Below, piece by piece: positions 22,340 to 34,428 of a stretch of DNA of 64,000 nucleotides. A program made the translations under genes and the position numbers. The notes below the pieces were generated by a model. The model did no database searches. It was given only the letters and a program-made list of their open reading frames with translations, and was not told the DNA's origin. Each line of letters starts with the position of its first letter. Position 1 is the stretch's first letter. Source of the stretch: Dryomyza anilis (taxonomy: Eukaryota; Arthropoda; Insecta; Diptera; Dryomyzidae); NCBI GenBank assembly GCA_951804985.1, contig OX638134.1, forward strand, positions 82,129,679-82,193,678, written 5' to 3'.

Positions 22340-23745
22340 GGAATTTTTGAGATTTACAATAGATATTAGTGAAAAATTGAAATTTTTAGTAGAAATGGTA
22401 TTTATTGTGAAAATTTTAATTTTGAGTGAAAAATTGAATTTTTAGTAAACAATTGAATTTTTAGTGAAAAATTTAATATGTAGTGAAAAATTGAATTTTT
22501 AGTGAAAAATTGAATTTTTAGTGAAAAATTGAATTTTTAGTAAACAATTGAATTTTTAGTGAAAAATTTAATATGTAGTGAAAAATTGAATTTTTAGTGA
22601 AAAATTGAATTTTGAGTGAAAAATTGAATTTTTAGTAAACAATTGAATTTTTAGTGAAAATTTGAATTTTTTATTAAAAAATTTAATTTTTAGTGAAAAA
22701 TTGAATTTTTAGTGAAAAATTGAATTTTTAGTGAAAAATTTAATTTTTAGTGAAAAATTGAATTTTTAGTGAAATTTTTAATTTTTAGTGAAATATTGAA
22801 TTTTTAGTGAAAAATTGAATTTTTAGTGAAAAAATTGAATTTTTTAGTGAAAAATTGAATTTTTAGTGAAAAATTGAATTTTTAGTGAAAAATTGAATTT
22901 TTAGTGAAAAATTGAATTTTTTGTGAAAAATTGAATTTTTTGTAAACAAATTATTTTTTCAGTGAAAATTTGAAATTTCATTGAAAAATTGAATTTTTAG
23001 TGAAAATTTGAATTTTTAGTGAAAAATTGAATTTTTAGTGAAAAATTGAATTTTTAGTGAAAAATTGAATTTTTAGTGAAAAATTGAATTTTTAGTGAAA
23101 AATTGAATTTTTAGTGAAAAATTGAATTTTTAGTGAAAAATTGAATTTTCATTGAAAAATTGAATTTTTAGTGAAAATTTGAATTTTTAGTGAAAAATTG
23201 AATTTTTAGTGAAAAATTGAATTTTTAGTGAAAAATTGAATTTTTAGTGAAAAATTGAATTTTTAGTGAAAAATTGAATTTTTAGTGAAAAATTGAATTT
23301 TTAGTAAAAAATTGAATTTTTAGTAAAAAATTGAATTTTTAGTGGAAAAATTGAATTTTTAGTGAAAATATTAAATTTAGTGAAAAATTGAATTTTTAGT
23401 GGAAAATTTAATTTTTAGTGAAAAATGTAATTTATAGTGAAAAATGTAATTTATAGTGAAAAATTAAATTTTTAGTCAAAAATTGAATTTTTAGTGAACA
23501 TTTTAATTTTTAGTGAAAAATTAATTTTAGTGAAAAATGTAATTTATAGTGAAAATTGCATTTTAATTGAATTTTAAGTGAAAATTTAATTTTTAGTGAA
23601 AAATTGATTTTATATTGAAAAAATTGGATTTTTTAATGAAAAATTTAATTTTTAGTGAAAAATGTAATTTATAGAGAAATTTGCATTTTAATTGAGTTTT
23701 TAGTGAAAAATGTCATTTATATAATTTTTGTAAGTATTTTAATAT
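22340..23745 (-). repeat. 19-bp minisatellite array 5 (core on minus strand)
   Basis: The plus strand reads GAATTTTTAGTGAAAAATT, period 19; the minus-strand unit is ACTAAAAATTC plus the spacer AATTTTTC. It is strongly homogenised at 22,800-23,330 and degenerate at both edges. Each unit contains AATTTTT-AGTG-AAAAATT, a perfect 7-bp dyad with a 4-nt centre. Confidence 0.93.
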
Positions 23746-26335
23746 TACTCTCTGAAACATTTTTATATTTACAACAATTATTTATGCTCCAGATTATCTA
23801 TTTTTCCTGAGTGCAGCAGCAACAGCAAATTTTAGCAACAGCAACATCGAAAGAAAGTCTGACTTAATCACAGCATGACTGCGATTGTAGTTGCTTCATT
23901 CGGTATTCGTTGAGTGAAGTTCGAACTAAACATTATTATAGTTACAACAAGCATTACAACAACAGGCCATGAAATTAAGCATTAATGTTGTTGCATATAT
24001 TGTAGTCTTGTTGCTGCTGTTGCCGCATTCAATGGCAACATTTTACATTTTTTTTTCTACTACTCCTTTTTTTTCACTATTATTTTTTGACATTTCTTTT
24101 TGCATAGTAATTTTAGATTATTTGTAGTATTGAATGGGTTTGGTGCAGCACATAGGGAATCGAGTGGCGACTGAATTGAAGGCGCAGCTAATGGCGCTGT
24201 TGACAAAACACTTGCGCCGCGCCGCGGCGAGACGAGACGAGACGGGTTGACGTTGCGCCGAAAATGCTTTTTTCGTTGCTGTTGCATGCATCTGTTGTTG
24301 TAGCATGTTGTGGTGCAACAACAACAAATACAACAACATCGACCGAATCACAATTGAGCAAATATTAGAAATTTGTTTGCACGATTTTCATTTGCGATTT
24401 TTACGCTGTTTAGTCCTTGATTGACGTTTGACATTTTTCAGCAGAGCGCTGCAAAAAAAACAAAAAAACAAAAACTAAAAAATATCCTTGTTTTTGTGTC
24501 ACTGTTTTACAATTACATGCATCGATTTGAGTGACAGCTGTGGTGCAGCGACATTAAACATGATTTTAATTAGAATTTGACATTTGATGCATCCGCATGT
24601 TTTATTTTATTGATGTCCTTCACTAAAACTATAGCTAATTTACAAATACATAGGACAGCACTTTGTTCGATTGGAAATAGATATGAATTATTTAATTTTT
24701 TTATTTAAATACTTGATTAAATAATAAATCGCTTCAATTTTAAAACATATTTTACATTTTTTTTTACCAAAATATATTTTACACATAATTTCATGTAAAA
24801 GGTTAAAAGAAATCAGTTTTATATCTTATTAAGCTAAAAATACAATGATCAGTTTTCGATCATTTCCCGAACATTTTTCAAAAATACCTGATTGTCATTT
24901 TAACCAGTTATACAAAATCCAAAACACTTTGGTTTGAGTCTATCACAATCTGACATTCGTTTCAATATTGATGTGAGAACGATATGATATATCGGAAAAT
25001 TTCTACGATATCGAATCAGAATTCGGTCTAAAATCGCATGTCAAACTTTTCTAAATTGCACGTATAGATCCTTTTTAACTAGAATATGATACTTTGTTAT
25101 GGCAAACGAATATTGCAGTTTCATAATCAAATTTGTTGAAATATCCTTTACTTTTAGTTTATGACAATTAAATTTATGTTTCTTCAACATTTTTTACACA
25201 AAATTTATTGAAAAGATATAAGAAAAATTAAAAAAATAGTTAAACATTAAATAGAATAAAGTTATGATCAATTACCAGTCTATTTCTGCTAAAGTTATTC
25301 ATAAATCTAACTATTTGTAGTTTTCACTATATTGATATGAAAGAAAACCCAATTTGGTACGAGTCTATGCTAGGGTTGAATAGCATTGTTTGAAAGTCCA
25401 CGCTAAATGAAAGCTTCCTCATGAAAGTATCAGAAACCCGACAAACTTCAAAATCATTTTATTGTCATACCTTTTTATTCGATGACCGATCATAATGTTT
25501 TATATATCCTTGGAAAGGTTTCGTTGGTTAAAACATTCCTCCGATAGATTTATTGGCCTTCGAGATTTGCTCCGACAAGTGTCAATTTGTCAGACTTCTT
25601 TTCTGACATTTTAAGGAGGTAAACTACCATTTTAGGGCGGACTTTTAATATAATTCTTTCCTTTTGTATAGAAACAGTCGCGATGGCCTACTATACTTCG
25701 TTGAGATAACCAATCCATCAAAAAATCGTTTAAAAAATCTTTTCAATTTTGTTTTCTTCATTTATTTTATTTTCTATCTCTCATACTGCTTTTAAAAAGT
25801 TGTTTTTTTTAGATTTTGAATTAAAAATTACCCGTGACAATATGTTTGGAATTTTTCAGGAATATTTTGGGCATATTTCCGGCAAACACACAGATAAATG
25901 GAATATTTTGGGAAGTGTATAGTTGGTTTTAAACTTTAGTTGAATTTTAATGGCAGATTCACGGCATATTTTAGGAATGGGCTGAAAACAGGCAGCTAGT
26001 AGATAAATTGTGTAGTAGGTATCACTGAAGAATTTCCTTTCATATGATACCCATATGCATAAATCGATAGTTGTACCGAATTACAATATTTTTTTAGGAA
26101 TCCTGAGTTGATTCACGGAAAAACATTATTTTAAAATATTTGAGCATAAAGGCAATATATATTTTACCAAAAAAAATCATTTTATTCCGTGTAAAGTAAA
26201 ATTCAACTGCAGATTTAAATTTTATGAGGTATTTGAATATAAGTGGTCGGTGCACAGGCCACACTAAACCAATCATGCCAATTTGTTGATACATCGTAGA
26301 TTTTCATTGATTCAACTCTTCTAGTTTTTCTGTAA
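23746..26335. other. Intergenic stretch with a GC island at 24,200-24,250
   Basis: A GC-rich patch (GCGCCGCGCCGCGGCG followed by GACGA repeats, about 24,209-24,245) stands out in AT-rich DNA. The rest has CAA/GTT triplets and, at 24,960-25,030, CGATATCG-type motifs. A GGAATATTTTGGGCATATTT motif at about 25,859 recurs in variant form near 26,695. No gene is supported. Confidence 0.5.
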
Positions 26336-26339
26336 TCGT

Positions 26340-26620
26340 GATTTCAACAGACGGACAGACGGATATCGCTAAATCGACTCAAGAGGTCATGCTGATCAAG
26401 AATATATCGTTTTTGTAGAACTAAAAGTCACCAAATACATTTTTATAAAAATCTTAAATTTCTTATCATTTGTTACAAATATTGAGCTCATTGATCATGA
26501 ATTGAAAAATATATAAAGGTTTTTGTAAAGGAACAATTGGCATTTTGAAAATGTAGTTGGTGACTTTTAGTTCCACAACGACGATATATACTTTTTAATA
26601 CCAGAGATGTTTACTTCTAT
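26340..26620 (-). mobile_element. Fragment of repeat family 4, split by a family 3 insertion
   Basis: On the minus strand this gives the family 4 signature (CAGACGGACAGACGGATATC, then TCATGCTGATCAAGAATAT on the plus strand). The sequence that should follow is displaced to 26,586 (ATATACTTTTTAATA) by a family 3 element. Confidence 0.75.
26406..26585. mobile_element. Foldback element, family 3, copy 2
   Basis: This 180-bp element has the same ends as the copy at 4541-4797: ATCGtTTTTGTAGAACtAAA then AGTCACCAAATACATTTT on the left, and a right end closing in CAACGACGAT. It sits inside the ATATAT of the family 4 signature, giving a clear host sequence on both sides. Confidence 0.85.
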
Positions 26621-29287
26621 GTATTACAAACGGCGTTCAAAACTGAATACACCCTTTTACTCTTACCGAGATAAAATGTTTGGCATATTTCTGGAATATT
26701 TCGGGCATATTTCGTGTATAAATATCATGGAATTGAAATTCGGTTTTACATAACCAAAACAAAGTGTCTCTTTGGTTTTATTTTTTAATTCATCTCAATA
26801 TACCATTAGTTTCGATATTAATACGAGATCTATGCGAGTAGATGGAGAAATTACGCGATATCGAACGTCAAATTGGACCTACGTGGTAGGTAGATATCGA
26901 TGCGTGCGTGAAATGTTTTAGTATGTTTATAATATTATAATTTACAAAACTTTAATTCATGTTTCTTAAAATCCAATTAAAAATAAAATCCGCTTCAAAA
27001 CTAAATTCGAAACTACAAGATTTTTGTACGGGATCGTGCGTGACTGTGTTCTTACAGTCGAACAACTTAATGTTCTTATAATTAATACTACCCATATAAA
27101 CCTCTTACTATAGACCATAGCTAATTTCAAAAATATATGCCTTTAAAAAAATATTTCCTAAGTGAATTATTGCACTTTCGAATGTATTTAAGAAGTTTCG
27201 AACCCTTTGACCTCTTCGAATGGATGATGGCAATGTTTACACGGCGCTTAAAACCACCAAAGTTGCCATTGCTGACAGGCAAGAAAGAAGCAACAGCAAA
27301 AGGCTGACAGATGTGCACGAAAGGACCCAACCCAGGCATCGGGCACAAAACGACGATCGTGCGCACATAAAGTCATTACGGCGTGTCAATGATATATGAG
27401 ACGTGACCAATTTGAAAGGCTTCCAAAGAGCGCGTATCGTTTTTTAGGCAGCACATACCAAAATAAATAAAAAGTAGAGAAAAAAGCAGAAATATTAGAA
27501 ACACGCTTGTTCTTCTTAAACTCCACAATGTGTTTGAACTAAAATATCGGCCTAGTATTAGTTATTAGTTGGCTATAATTAATTAATGCGTTAATGTACG
27601 AAGTGCTGTCCTTCGCACAACCAACCAATGTTTGTTAAACTCTATAATAATTTAGATATTTTTCATATCATAGAAAAGAATAACGCAGGAATATAGGAAA
27701 AGCATGCATTGCGTGTGTCATAAAAATGAGCACCCGCAGAGCAGGCCGAAAAAAGGGTGAAAACTAAATACACACACTATGGAAACAAAGGAAAGCAGCT
27801 CCTTTAAAGGTTTTTTTTTCTTTTCCGGCATGAAAAGTGGCTGAGTGGCAGGAACTGAACGGCACAACGACGACTACGACCAGGTGATGTAGTACTACCT
27901 GGGTCGCAGCAGCGCCCTACGATTCCGTGTCAAAGCAGCAACAACAATGCGGACAATGTAACAAAAATGCAACAATGAAAATCATAACCCATATGTCCAC
28001 ATCGGCCCCTAATTTCCATTGATGCAATTTTGGTTTTATTTGTTTTAGCATTTTTTGTGTGTTACTAAAAATTCGAATGAAAATAAAGCAGGAAACTTTT
28101 GAAATTGTTGCAAGGACCTCTTGGTGCTCGCTCGCAGCAGCAGCAGCTGTGCTCTAGTATCTGTCGCCTTTGAACTTCGGTGGCCTGCATCCGTAATGCA
28201 GCTAAATCTTTGATGATCGCTGATTGCAAGACGTAGCCGGGACCGAGAGACCCTTATGTCTGAACCAGTTTTCGAATGGACTGTGCTGGCGCGTACCAGG
28301 ACATTGCACCTGGTTCACTGCACAGCGCAACAGACGTTGGTATGGACGGACAGATAGACAGTATTACATGTCAATGTTCCTGCCAGTTTGTGCTCAAGAT
28401 TGAGCTGGGGGTCATAAACTTGGCGCAGTTTTGACATTTATTTTAAGGTTGATTAGTTCGGTTTTTTAAACACAAATTTGGTATTTGTTGCATTTTACCA
28501 AAATCCAACTTCATCAGACTGACTTTATCTGTTTGTCTCAATGACTGCCTGACTTCTTTCTGTCTGTTTGACTCTTTCGCCTGCCTTTAACTACAGCTGA
28601 TTTTATTCTACCTCCTGATACTGCCAATTCTGCCTCATACAAAGTTGCTGCAAACAAAGCGAGCGCTGCAACAAAACTTTCAAATTTATCGCCTCTTCGA
28701 CACACAATGCCGTTTCCTTTACAGCTATAAAATAATTCAGGACATTGCCATTGCGTTTTTGCCAACAAATTGTCAGTCTTTGTCTCGTTCCGATTCGCAC
28801 AATCGATATCTCAGTTTATTATTGTAACTGTTTGCAGATCTCCGCCATTGCAGCTGTTTTTAAGGTAGCTGCTGATAATAAAGATCAGTGAAAAATGATC
28901 CGTAAATTAATGAGACAAAAATCTATAGACACATCGGAGGTATCTTGAAAATGCTGTCAAATTAGTTATGCTTTTTCACTGACTGTCAACTACTCTAAGT
29001 ATTTTATTGTGGAAAAAATAGATCAAGCGCGAAATCTTATATTTCATTTAAAGCAAAGATTTGAAAAGGTATTTCCTAAATGTTCAACAAAGAAAGTGAA
29101 ATGCATAGTAATTGTAGTAAAGTCGTTGATAATTCAGGTATAGATAGATAAGAAGTATAGGCTGGACATTTTGAAACATTTAAAAAAAAGTTCAGCAACG
29201 TGTGACAATTTATTATGATTTGTAGAGCAACGATTTTAAGCAGACAAAGACGGAGTTTGTATCAAAGCTGTCTGTTTTCTGCCTGTT
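26621..29287. other. Intergenic island, no gene
   Basis: This is mixed-composition DNA, richest in GC at 27,800-28,350, with CAG/CAA triplets and many GTCTGT/TGACTG motifs (28,510-28,580). CAGGTG (27,884) and CACCTG (28,308) E-boxes are present, which is the Snail/Scratch-type core site, but a 6-mer is weak evidence. Short frames overlap on both strands without any domain. Confidence 0.5.
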
Positions 29288-29448
29288 AGGGCGAGTTTAC
29301 ACGATAGAGAATATAGCTAGAGATAGAGCAAAATAGAGCAAAAAATCTCATAGTTGTGTAAAAACTACATAGAGCTCCACTGTATGAAGCTCTACGGTAG
29401 ATTTTTTTCTCTATCTCTAGCTAATTTCTCTATCGTGTATTCGAGCCT
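29288..29448. mobile_element. 161-bp foldback element (ACACGATAGAGAA arms)
   Basis: The left arm GGGCGAGTTTACACGATAGA continues GAATATAGCTAGAGATAGAG. The right arm is its near-perfect reverse complement, ending TATCGTGTATTCGAGCC. Between them is a smaller inverted pair (ACATAGAGCTC / AAGCTCTACGGTA). The whole could fold into a long hairpin. It has no coding capacity and is MITE-like. No second copy is seen here. Confidence 0.8.
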
Positions 29449-29811
29449 TTACCAAAAGAATGCCGTAAATCTGTCTGTTTCGAAATATTTTGAAAAAATG
29501 GTTGCTCTTGGGTATTTAATAATCTGCCATACGATTCCCAGAAACTTTAAATTATCTGTGTGTTTGCCGGAAATGTTCCTCGAAATGGTAATTTTAAAGC
29601 CTGATTTCTGGCATATGTATTTTGGAGATATGCAAAAATTGTAAGCCTTAAATACAATTTTATCATTTGTCTGATTACAATCACGCCAATATATATTTTA
29701 AAACTGTCTTGAGTCTGCTCAAAAATTTGTGTATTGACTTTCAGAGAATGTTTTTTTGAGAAAGCATTTATTCGAGAATCTGGACATGAGGCATATTCAT
29801 TATATCTGATA
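29449..29811. other. AT-rich intergenic, no gene
   Basis: A 96-codon open frame begins in the foldback arm and runs through here; it has no domain or codon signature. It includes GCATAT / GCCGGAAATG motifs like those at 25.9 and 26.7 kb. Confidence 0.45.
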
Positions 29812-30910
29812 TTATCAATATCATTCTAAAGGGGCGAATGTGTAACTACATTAAAAATGTAAAACTTATAGTTTTTCCTGAAGTATACTGTGCCAAAATC
29901 GTGTTGTAATATCCATTTCAAGCCATAAAGGACAAAACCAAAAGGGCAAATCCTTTTGCTTTTTTGCCATAACTTTTTATTGGTATAGAATAAAATAGTG
30001 ATGTAAAAGCATTAATTGTTTGTTTTTAAAGTAAATATGGATTGGCATCATTATTTAAAAAATATTTTGTCAAACATTTTTTGTGCAAATAAGAAATGGC
30101 AGATTAATGTTTGGCAAATTATTTTTAAATAATGATGCCAATCGACAGGTGCTTTTAAAACAAACAATTAATGCCGTAACACCACTATTTTATCTTATAC
30201 AAATAAAGAGTTATAGCAAAAAAACACAAATATTTGCGATTTTCAGGATATAGCCGAACAAAATACGTATTTATAATTCAGTAAGTTGTTCAAATCCAAA
30301 GATATTTTATATACGTTATGCTTATTCATGTATAAACCAAGTTAACAAAAAAAAAAAAAAAAAAAAAATCACCGAGTTTTAAAACAGTTCAAACTTTAAA
30401 ATTTGATTCCGCAATATTTTTAAAAATTCAATTTATGGATTTAAATTTTTTTCTATTTTAACTCATGAATAATAAAAGGTTGATATTACAAAATCTTTGC
30501 AAAAACTTTACAAAACATTTGTAAAACCTTTATGAAACCTTTACAATTTCTATACAATATGCATTCTACAAAATATTATAAATTTTATTGTTTCGATAAA
30601 CATTGAATATATTCAACAATAATTCCACCTTAGTAACATAATCAAATTATAATTATAATACACTAATAATGTATTTTAGGTAATAGTGTTAAATATATAA
30701 ATTGTTACCGCAAACATTTTCCTCAACATTAGAACAAAATGTGTCCATTGCTTAATCTTATTAACCAGGGGAAATGTGACTTACTTAATTATAAATAAGA
30801 ACATAATCGAATTATAATTGAAATTCACCAACAAAAATATATTGCCGAATCATATGGATTGTGTTAAATATATAAGTTGTTGTGTCGCCCCTTTGGCATG
30901 ACAGTGGCGA
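29812..30910. mobile_element. Non-autonomous inverted-repeat element, family 1, copy 2
   Basis: It matches the copy at 803-1706: left part CTAAAGGGGCGAATGTGTAA, then TGTGCCAAAATCGTG, GACAAAACCAAAAGGGCAAA and the internal inverted pair with ATTGGCATCATTATTTAAA against AATAATGATGCCAATCGACA. The right end is GTCGCCCCTTTGGCATGACA then GTGGCGA. It is longer than copy 1 because of about 400 bp of unrelated AT-rich sequence (about 30,430-30,880). The left tip is decayed. No transposase frame is present. Confidence 0.8.
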
Positions 30911-31740
30911 AATGTGACCACTGAAGAGTCTGTTCGCAGATGTATCAAAATTGGCTATTAGGATAATTGGAGTAGTATCGATTTTGTGATGGGTTCATTT
31001 GAAGAAATTATGACTCCACTTTCGACTCGCTTTTTAGATTTGACTAAAATAGGGTATATTATTATTATTATTATTAAGAACACAATTCAGTTATTTCTGG
31101 AAAATAATAAATACTATTTTGATTTATACCATTTAGAAAACTATCGATGTTGGGTTTATGATATAAAAAATCAATATTCAGACTAATACTTAAAATTGAC
31201 TTGGAATTGAAGTTCGAGAATGTAATCATGAGGGATATATATTCTTCTATTCAGATATGTAACCATTCAAAAGACCATGTCGGAACGGTAACAAAAATAA
31301 CTAATATCAATAGGAGTAGTTTCAATTTTGAGTATGCGATAATTTGAATTTCTCTTCAGACTTGAGTCCCTCAGCCCCTCGACTATAAAAATCCATTATT
31401 TTAAGAACTCGATTTAGGAATGGAAACTTCCTTTATTCGACCATTTGGTGAAGTATTTAGGGTGTGTTTTCGTTTGAGAATATTTTCAAGAATATTATTC
31501 AGGAAAGAGTATATTTCTAGAATATATCAAATAATGATAAATATAACTTTTAGGTAAGTAGACAATCCAGAGGAGTAGTATCGATTTTGGGTAGGGCTTA
31601 TTCGAGGTAATTAAGTCACCTTTTTCGAGTCACTGCTTCGTTTTGATTAAAACCGCATTAAATCTTCAGAGTAACAAGTGTAACATTTCAATTGGAGTAG
31701 TATCGATATTCGTTTTAAAAATTCCAGAAGTATTTCTTAT
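30911..31740 (+). repeat. Irregular direct repeats headed by GGAGTAGTATCGATTTT
   Basis: The head motif occurs at 30,969, 31,313 (variant), 31,572 and 31,694 (variant), with partial downstream similarity (for example GACTCGC / GAGTCACTGC and TTTGAGT). Spacing is 344, 259 and 122 bp, so these are decayed duplications and not a satellite. An ATT microsatellite lies at about 31,057-31,076. No gene is seen. Confidence 0.55.
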
Positions 31741-32760
31741 GTCCCTTATATGTCCGCTCTAACTTAATATACTTTGAGCGTCACATCCTCTTCTTAATAA
31801 TTTCCGCTACTGCTGCTGTTGCTTATCTTTAGCCTGATCATGCGGCAAAAATGAGGCGAGTTTCTAATTTGTCAAAATTTCTATGGTAAACAAAAAATCT
31901 CAAATCCGGTCAGACGCACACACAAGCCGAAAATCCAAAGTTCAATCACCCCTGCTCTGAGCGTCGAACTACTGATGGCCGACGGCGCGATCGTGTGCTG
32001 TGACTCATTCACTTAAGCAGACAGGACGTCAAGGACTGGCCCGTGCACGACTGAAACTAGCAACATCCGGTGCTGCAAATGATTTATATGGCACAGCGAA
32101 AGCAGCAGCGATTTGCGACGGTCATTTATGACAGACAGACGGACCGAAGCGAACAGGCAGACATTCAGACTAACTGCCTGATTACCGAATGCCTGCCTTT
32201 CTGGCAGTAGCCAAAGGCTGCGGAATGACGCATGCAACGTCAGTCAACGCCTTATTTTATCAATGCAAAGGAGACTCGACACAAAATCCTCACCTTAAAA
32301 ATAAATGCAGTGGCAGCAAAACAAACCAACAACCAAAGAAACCAGCAGCACAGCTTTAAATCATCATGCAAATCCTTTTGTAATCCTGTAAACAGGATCT
32401 TCTAATAGACACTAAGCGCGCGCGCGCTCGCTCAACTAATGCCTGTGGGAGAAGTTGTTTCGTCGAAGTTGCGCTGTCTGTTTTTTCGCTCGTAACCGCA
32501 AAGGTGGCCACTTTAAAGCCATGCCGAAGTTGCTAATGTTGGGCCTCACTCATCGATAAGCCGTCGATTTTAAATCCTTAATAAATAATTTGAGTCTCGT
32601 AATATGACAAAGGTCATGTGAATTATTTTTGCGTTTCGTATTACTTAAGTCTTAAGACTGTCGCGAAATCACGGTGGTTGTTAAAATTGTAAATGATGCG
32701 AGGGGGTTTTAATGCTGAGAGAAGAACTATTTATATAATGTGTCGCTCATATATTTTCCC
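31741..32760. other. Higher-complexity intergenic island
   Basis: GC-richer DNA with GACAGACAGACGGACC (32,130), GCGCGCGCGCTCGCTC (32,417) and CAG/CAA triplets. No reading frame has domain content. It may be ancestral intergenic or regulatory DNA. Confidence 0.5.
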
Positions 32761-32764
32761 TATT

Positions 32765-33245
32765 ATAAAATATTAAATTCATAATTTCAACAATTCGTAA
32801 ATTCATAAATAACTAAATGCATAAATTCATAAAATCATAAAACTTCATAAATTCATATATTCATACAATTATAGATTCATAAATTCATAATTTCACCAAT
32901 TCGTAAATGCATAAACCATTATACTCATAAAATTCATAAATTCATAAGTTCATAAATTCATAAATTCACAAATTCATAAGTTCATAAATTCACAAGTTCA
33001 TGAATATATAAATTCATAAATTCATAAATTCATAAATTCATAAATTCATAAATTCATAAATTTATAAATTCATAAATTCATAAATTCATAAATTCATAAA
33101 TTCATAAATTCATAAATTCATTAATTCATAAACTTATAAATTTTTAAATTCATAAATTCATACATTCATGAATTTATAAATTCATAAATTCACAAATTCA
33201 TAAATTCTCAAATTCATAAATTCTCAAATTCATAAATTCATAAAT
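32765..33245 (+). repeat. 8-bp satellite-like array (ATAAATTC)n
   Basis: Tandem ATAAATTC units, exact at about 33,010-33,120 and imperfect elsewhere (TTCATAAGTTCACAAATTC variants). It is unrelated to the 19-bp family in period and core. Confidence 0.92.
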
Positions 33246-34272
33246 TTATTACTTTTGTACTAGTTTTGAACACATTCATGTTTGTTGACAGTTTGAAACT
33301 ATTAAAATAGAGAAACAAATGTATATTATGAAATATGTTTATTATAAACAGTAGATATTGTTTTTATATTCCCAGCATAAAATTTACCTTAATCTACCAA
33401 ATTAGAGTAAACTTTGTAGCAAAGTTTCAACCGCCCTCAAGCGGCGGGGCGTTGTCACAAAACGTGCCTCAACTCCGTGGGTAAATATTCCAAAATGGCA
33501 GCATCCGTAGGGCCTTGAAATGCAGTCTCACGTGATGCAACCTAACATTTCAAATAATGCAGTCAATATTTGGAAAATGTGTGTCGACGGCGACGGCTGT
33601 GCAGACTTAATCACGATCAAAAGATATACCGGCTATGGCTCCACCCTGTGGGCTGGCCTCCTGCCGAAGGATGTGCTGCGTTTGTGTGTGACACTGCGGC
33701 TGCGACAACTGGCGCACGTTCTGCATTAAATTGGCATTCAACGGCAGGCAGGCAGTAGTTGCAAATACGACATTCGCATCCGCTGTGTTTCAAAAGGATT
33801 TCTTATTGTTTATGAGGCTCATCTCGTGTGGCATCGCAAATGAACTGAATGTGAGCAACTCGTTGGTGGTGGTGATGTTGTTGCTGTAGTCATTGTTTGC
33901 AGCACGCAACTTTACTTGCAACAATAATCTGATTAAAATATTTTTAATGTTTTCATGGTTGCGATAAGCACCAACCAACCACACATCTATCCATCGCACA
34001 CTCGCATGCGGTGGGAATTTTAGATAATGATTTTTGAAAATAAAAATCCGCTACTTTGAAAGGTGATTTGCTAAATGATTTATGTATTAAAGGTCCGTTG
34101 AAAATTTTAAAATAAAAAAACTAAGGTTTAGAAAATAATGAATTAATCTTTATTTAAAATATGGAATTCACAATTTTTATGAAATATTCAATAAAGAATT
34201 TTCATTTAATACCCATAATGTTTTATCATATGTGAAATTTTAAAATGGGAACATTCGGAATTTCATCGATAG
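33246..34272. other. Intergenic island, no gene
   Basis: Includes a GC-richer patch (33,430-33,770) with the inverted pair CCGC..GCGG (CAACCGCCCTCAAGCGGCGG). The open frames overlap one another on both strands without domains. Confidence 0.45.
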
Positions 34273-34428
34273 CTGGCACATCTTCCAATGAATTCAAATC
34301 GTTTGAGTGTTTTGAATTCATTTAAAGAACTATTTTTTGTATTGAGATGTCGAATTTAAAATATTTGTCTATTCAAATTATAAAAAATCAAAAACCCATC
34401 GGAATTCGGTCGAAAGTTGGAACATGCT
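34273..34428. mobile_element. Possible decayed copy of small inverted-repeat family 6
   Basis: The right end GAAAGTTGGAACATGC (34,412-34,427) matches the right end of the element in the 3' UTR at 63,323-63,338. A weak inverted counterpart (GGCACATCTTCCAA, 34,275) is on the left. Ends are approximate. Confidence 0.4.

Noticed and set aside
21927..22340. 137-codon Asn/Lys/Thr-rich frame
   Set aside because: It follows AAC/AAA simple repeats, contains no domain, and ends at the edge of a satellite array.
27884..28313. CAGGTG/CACCTG sites as Scratch autoregulatory elements
   Set aside because: Six-base matches are expected by chance in 64 kb, and no clustering supports function.
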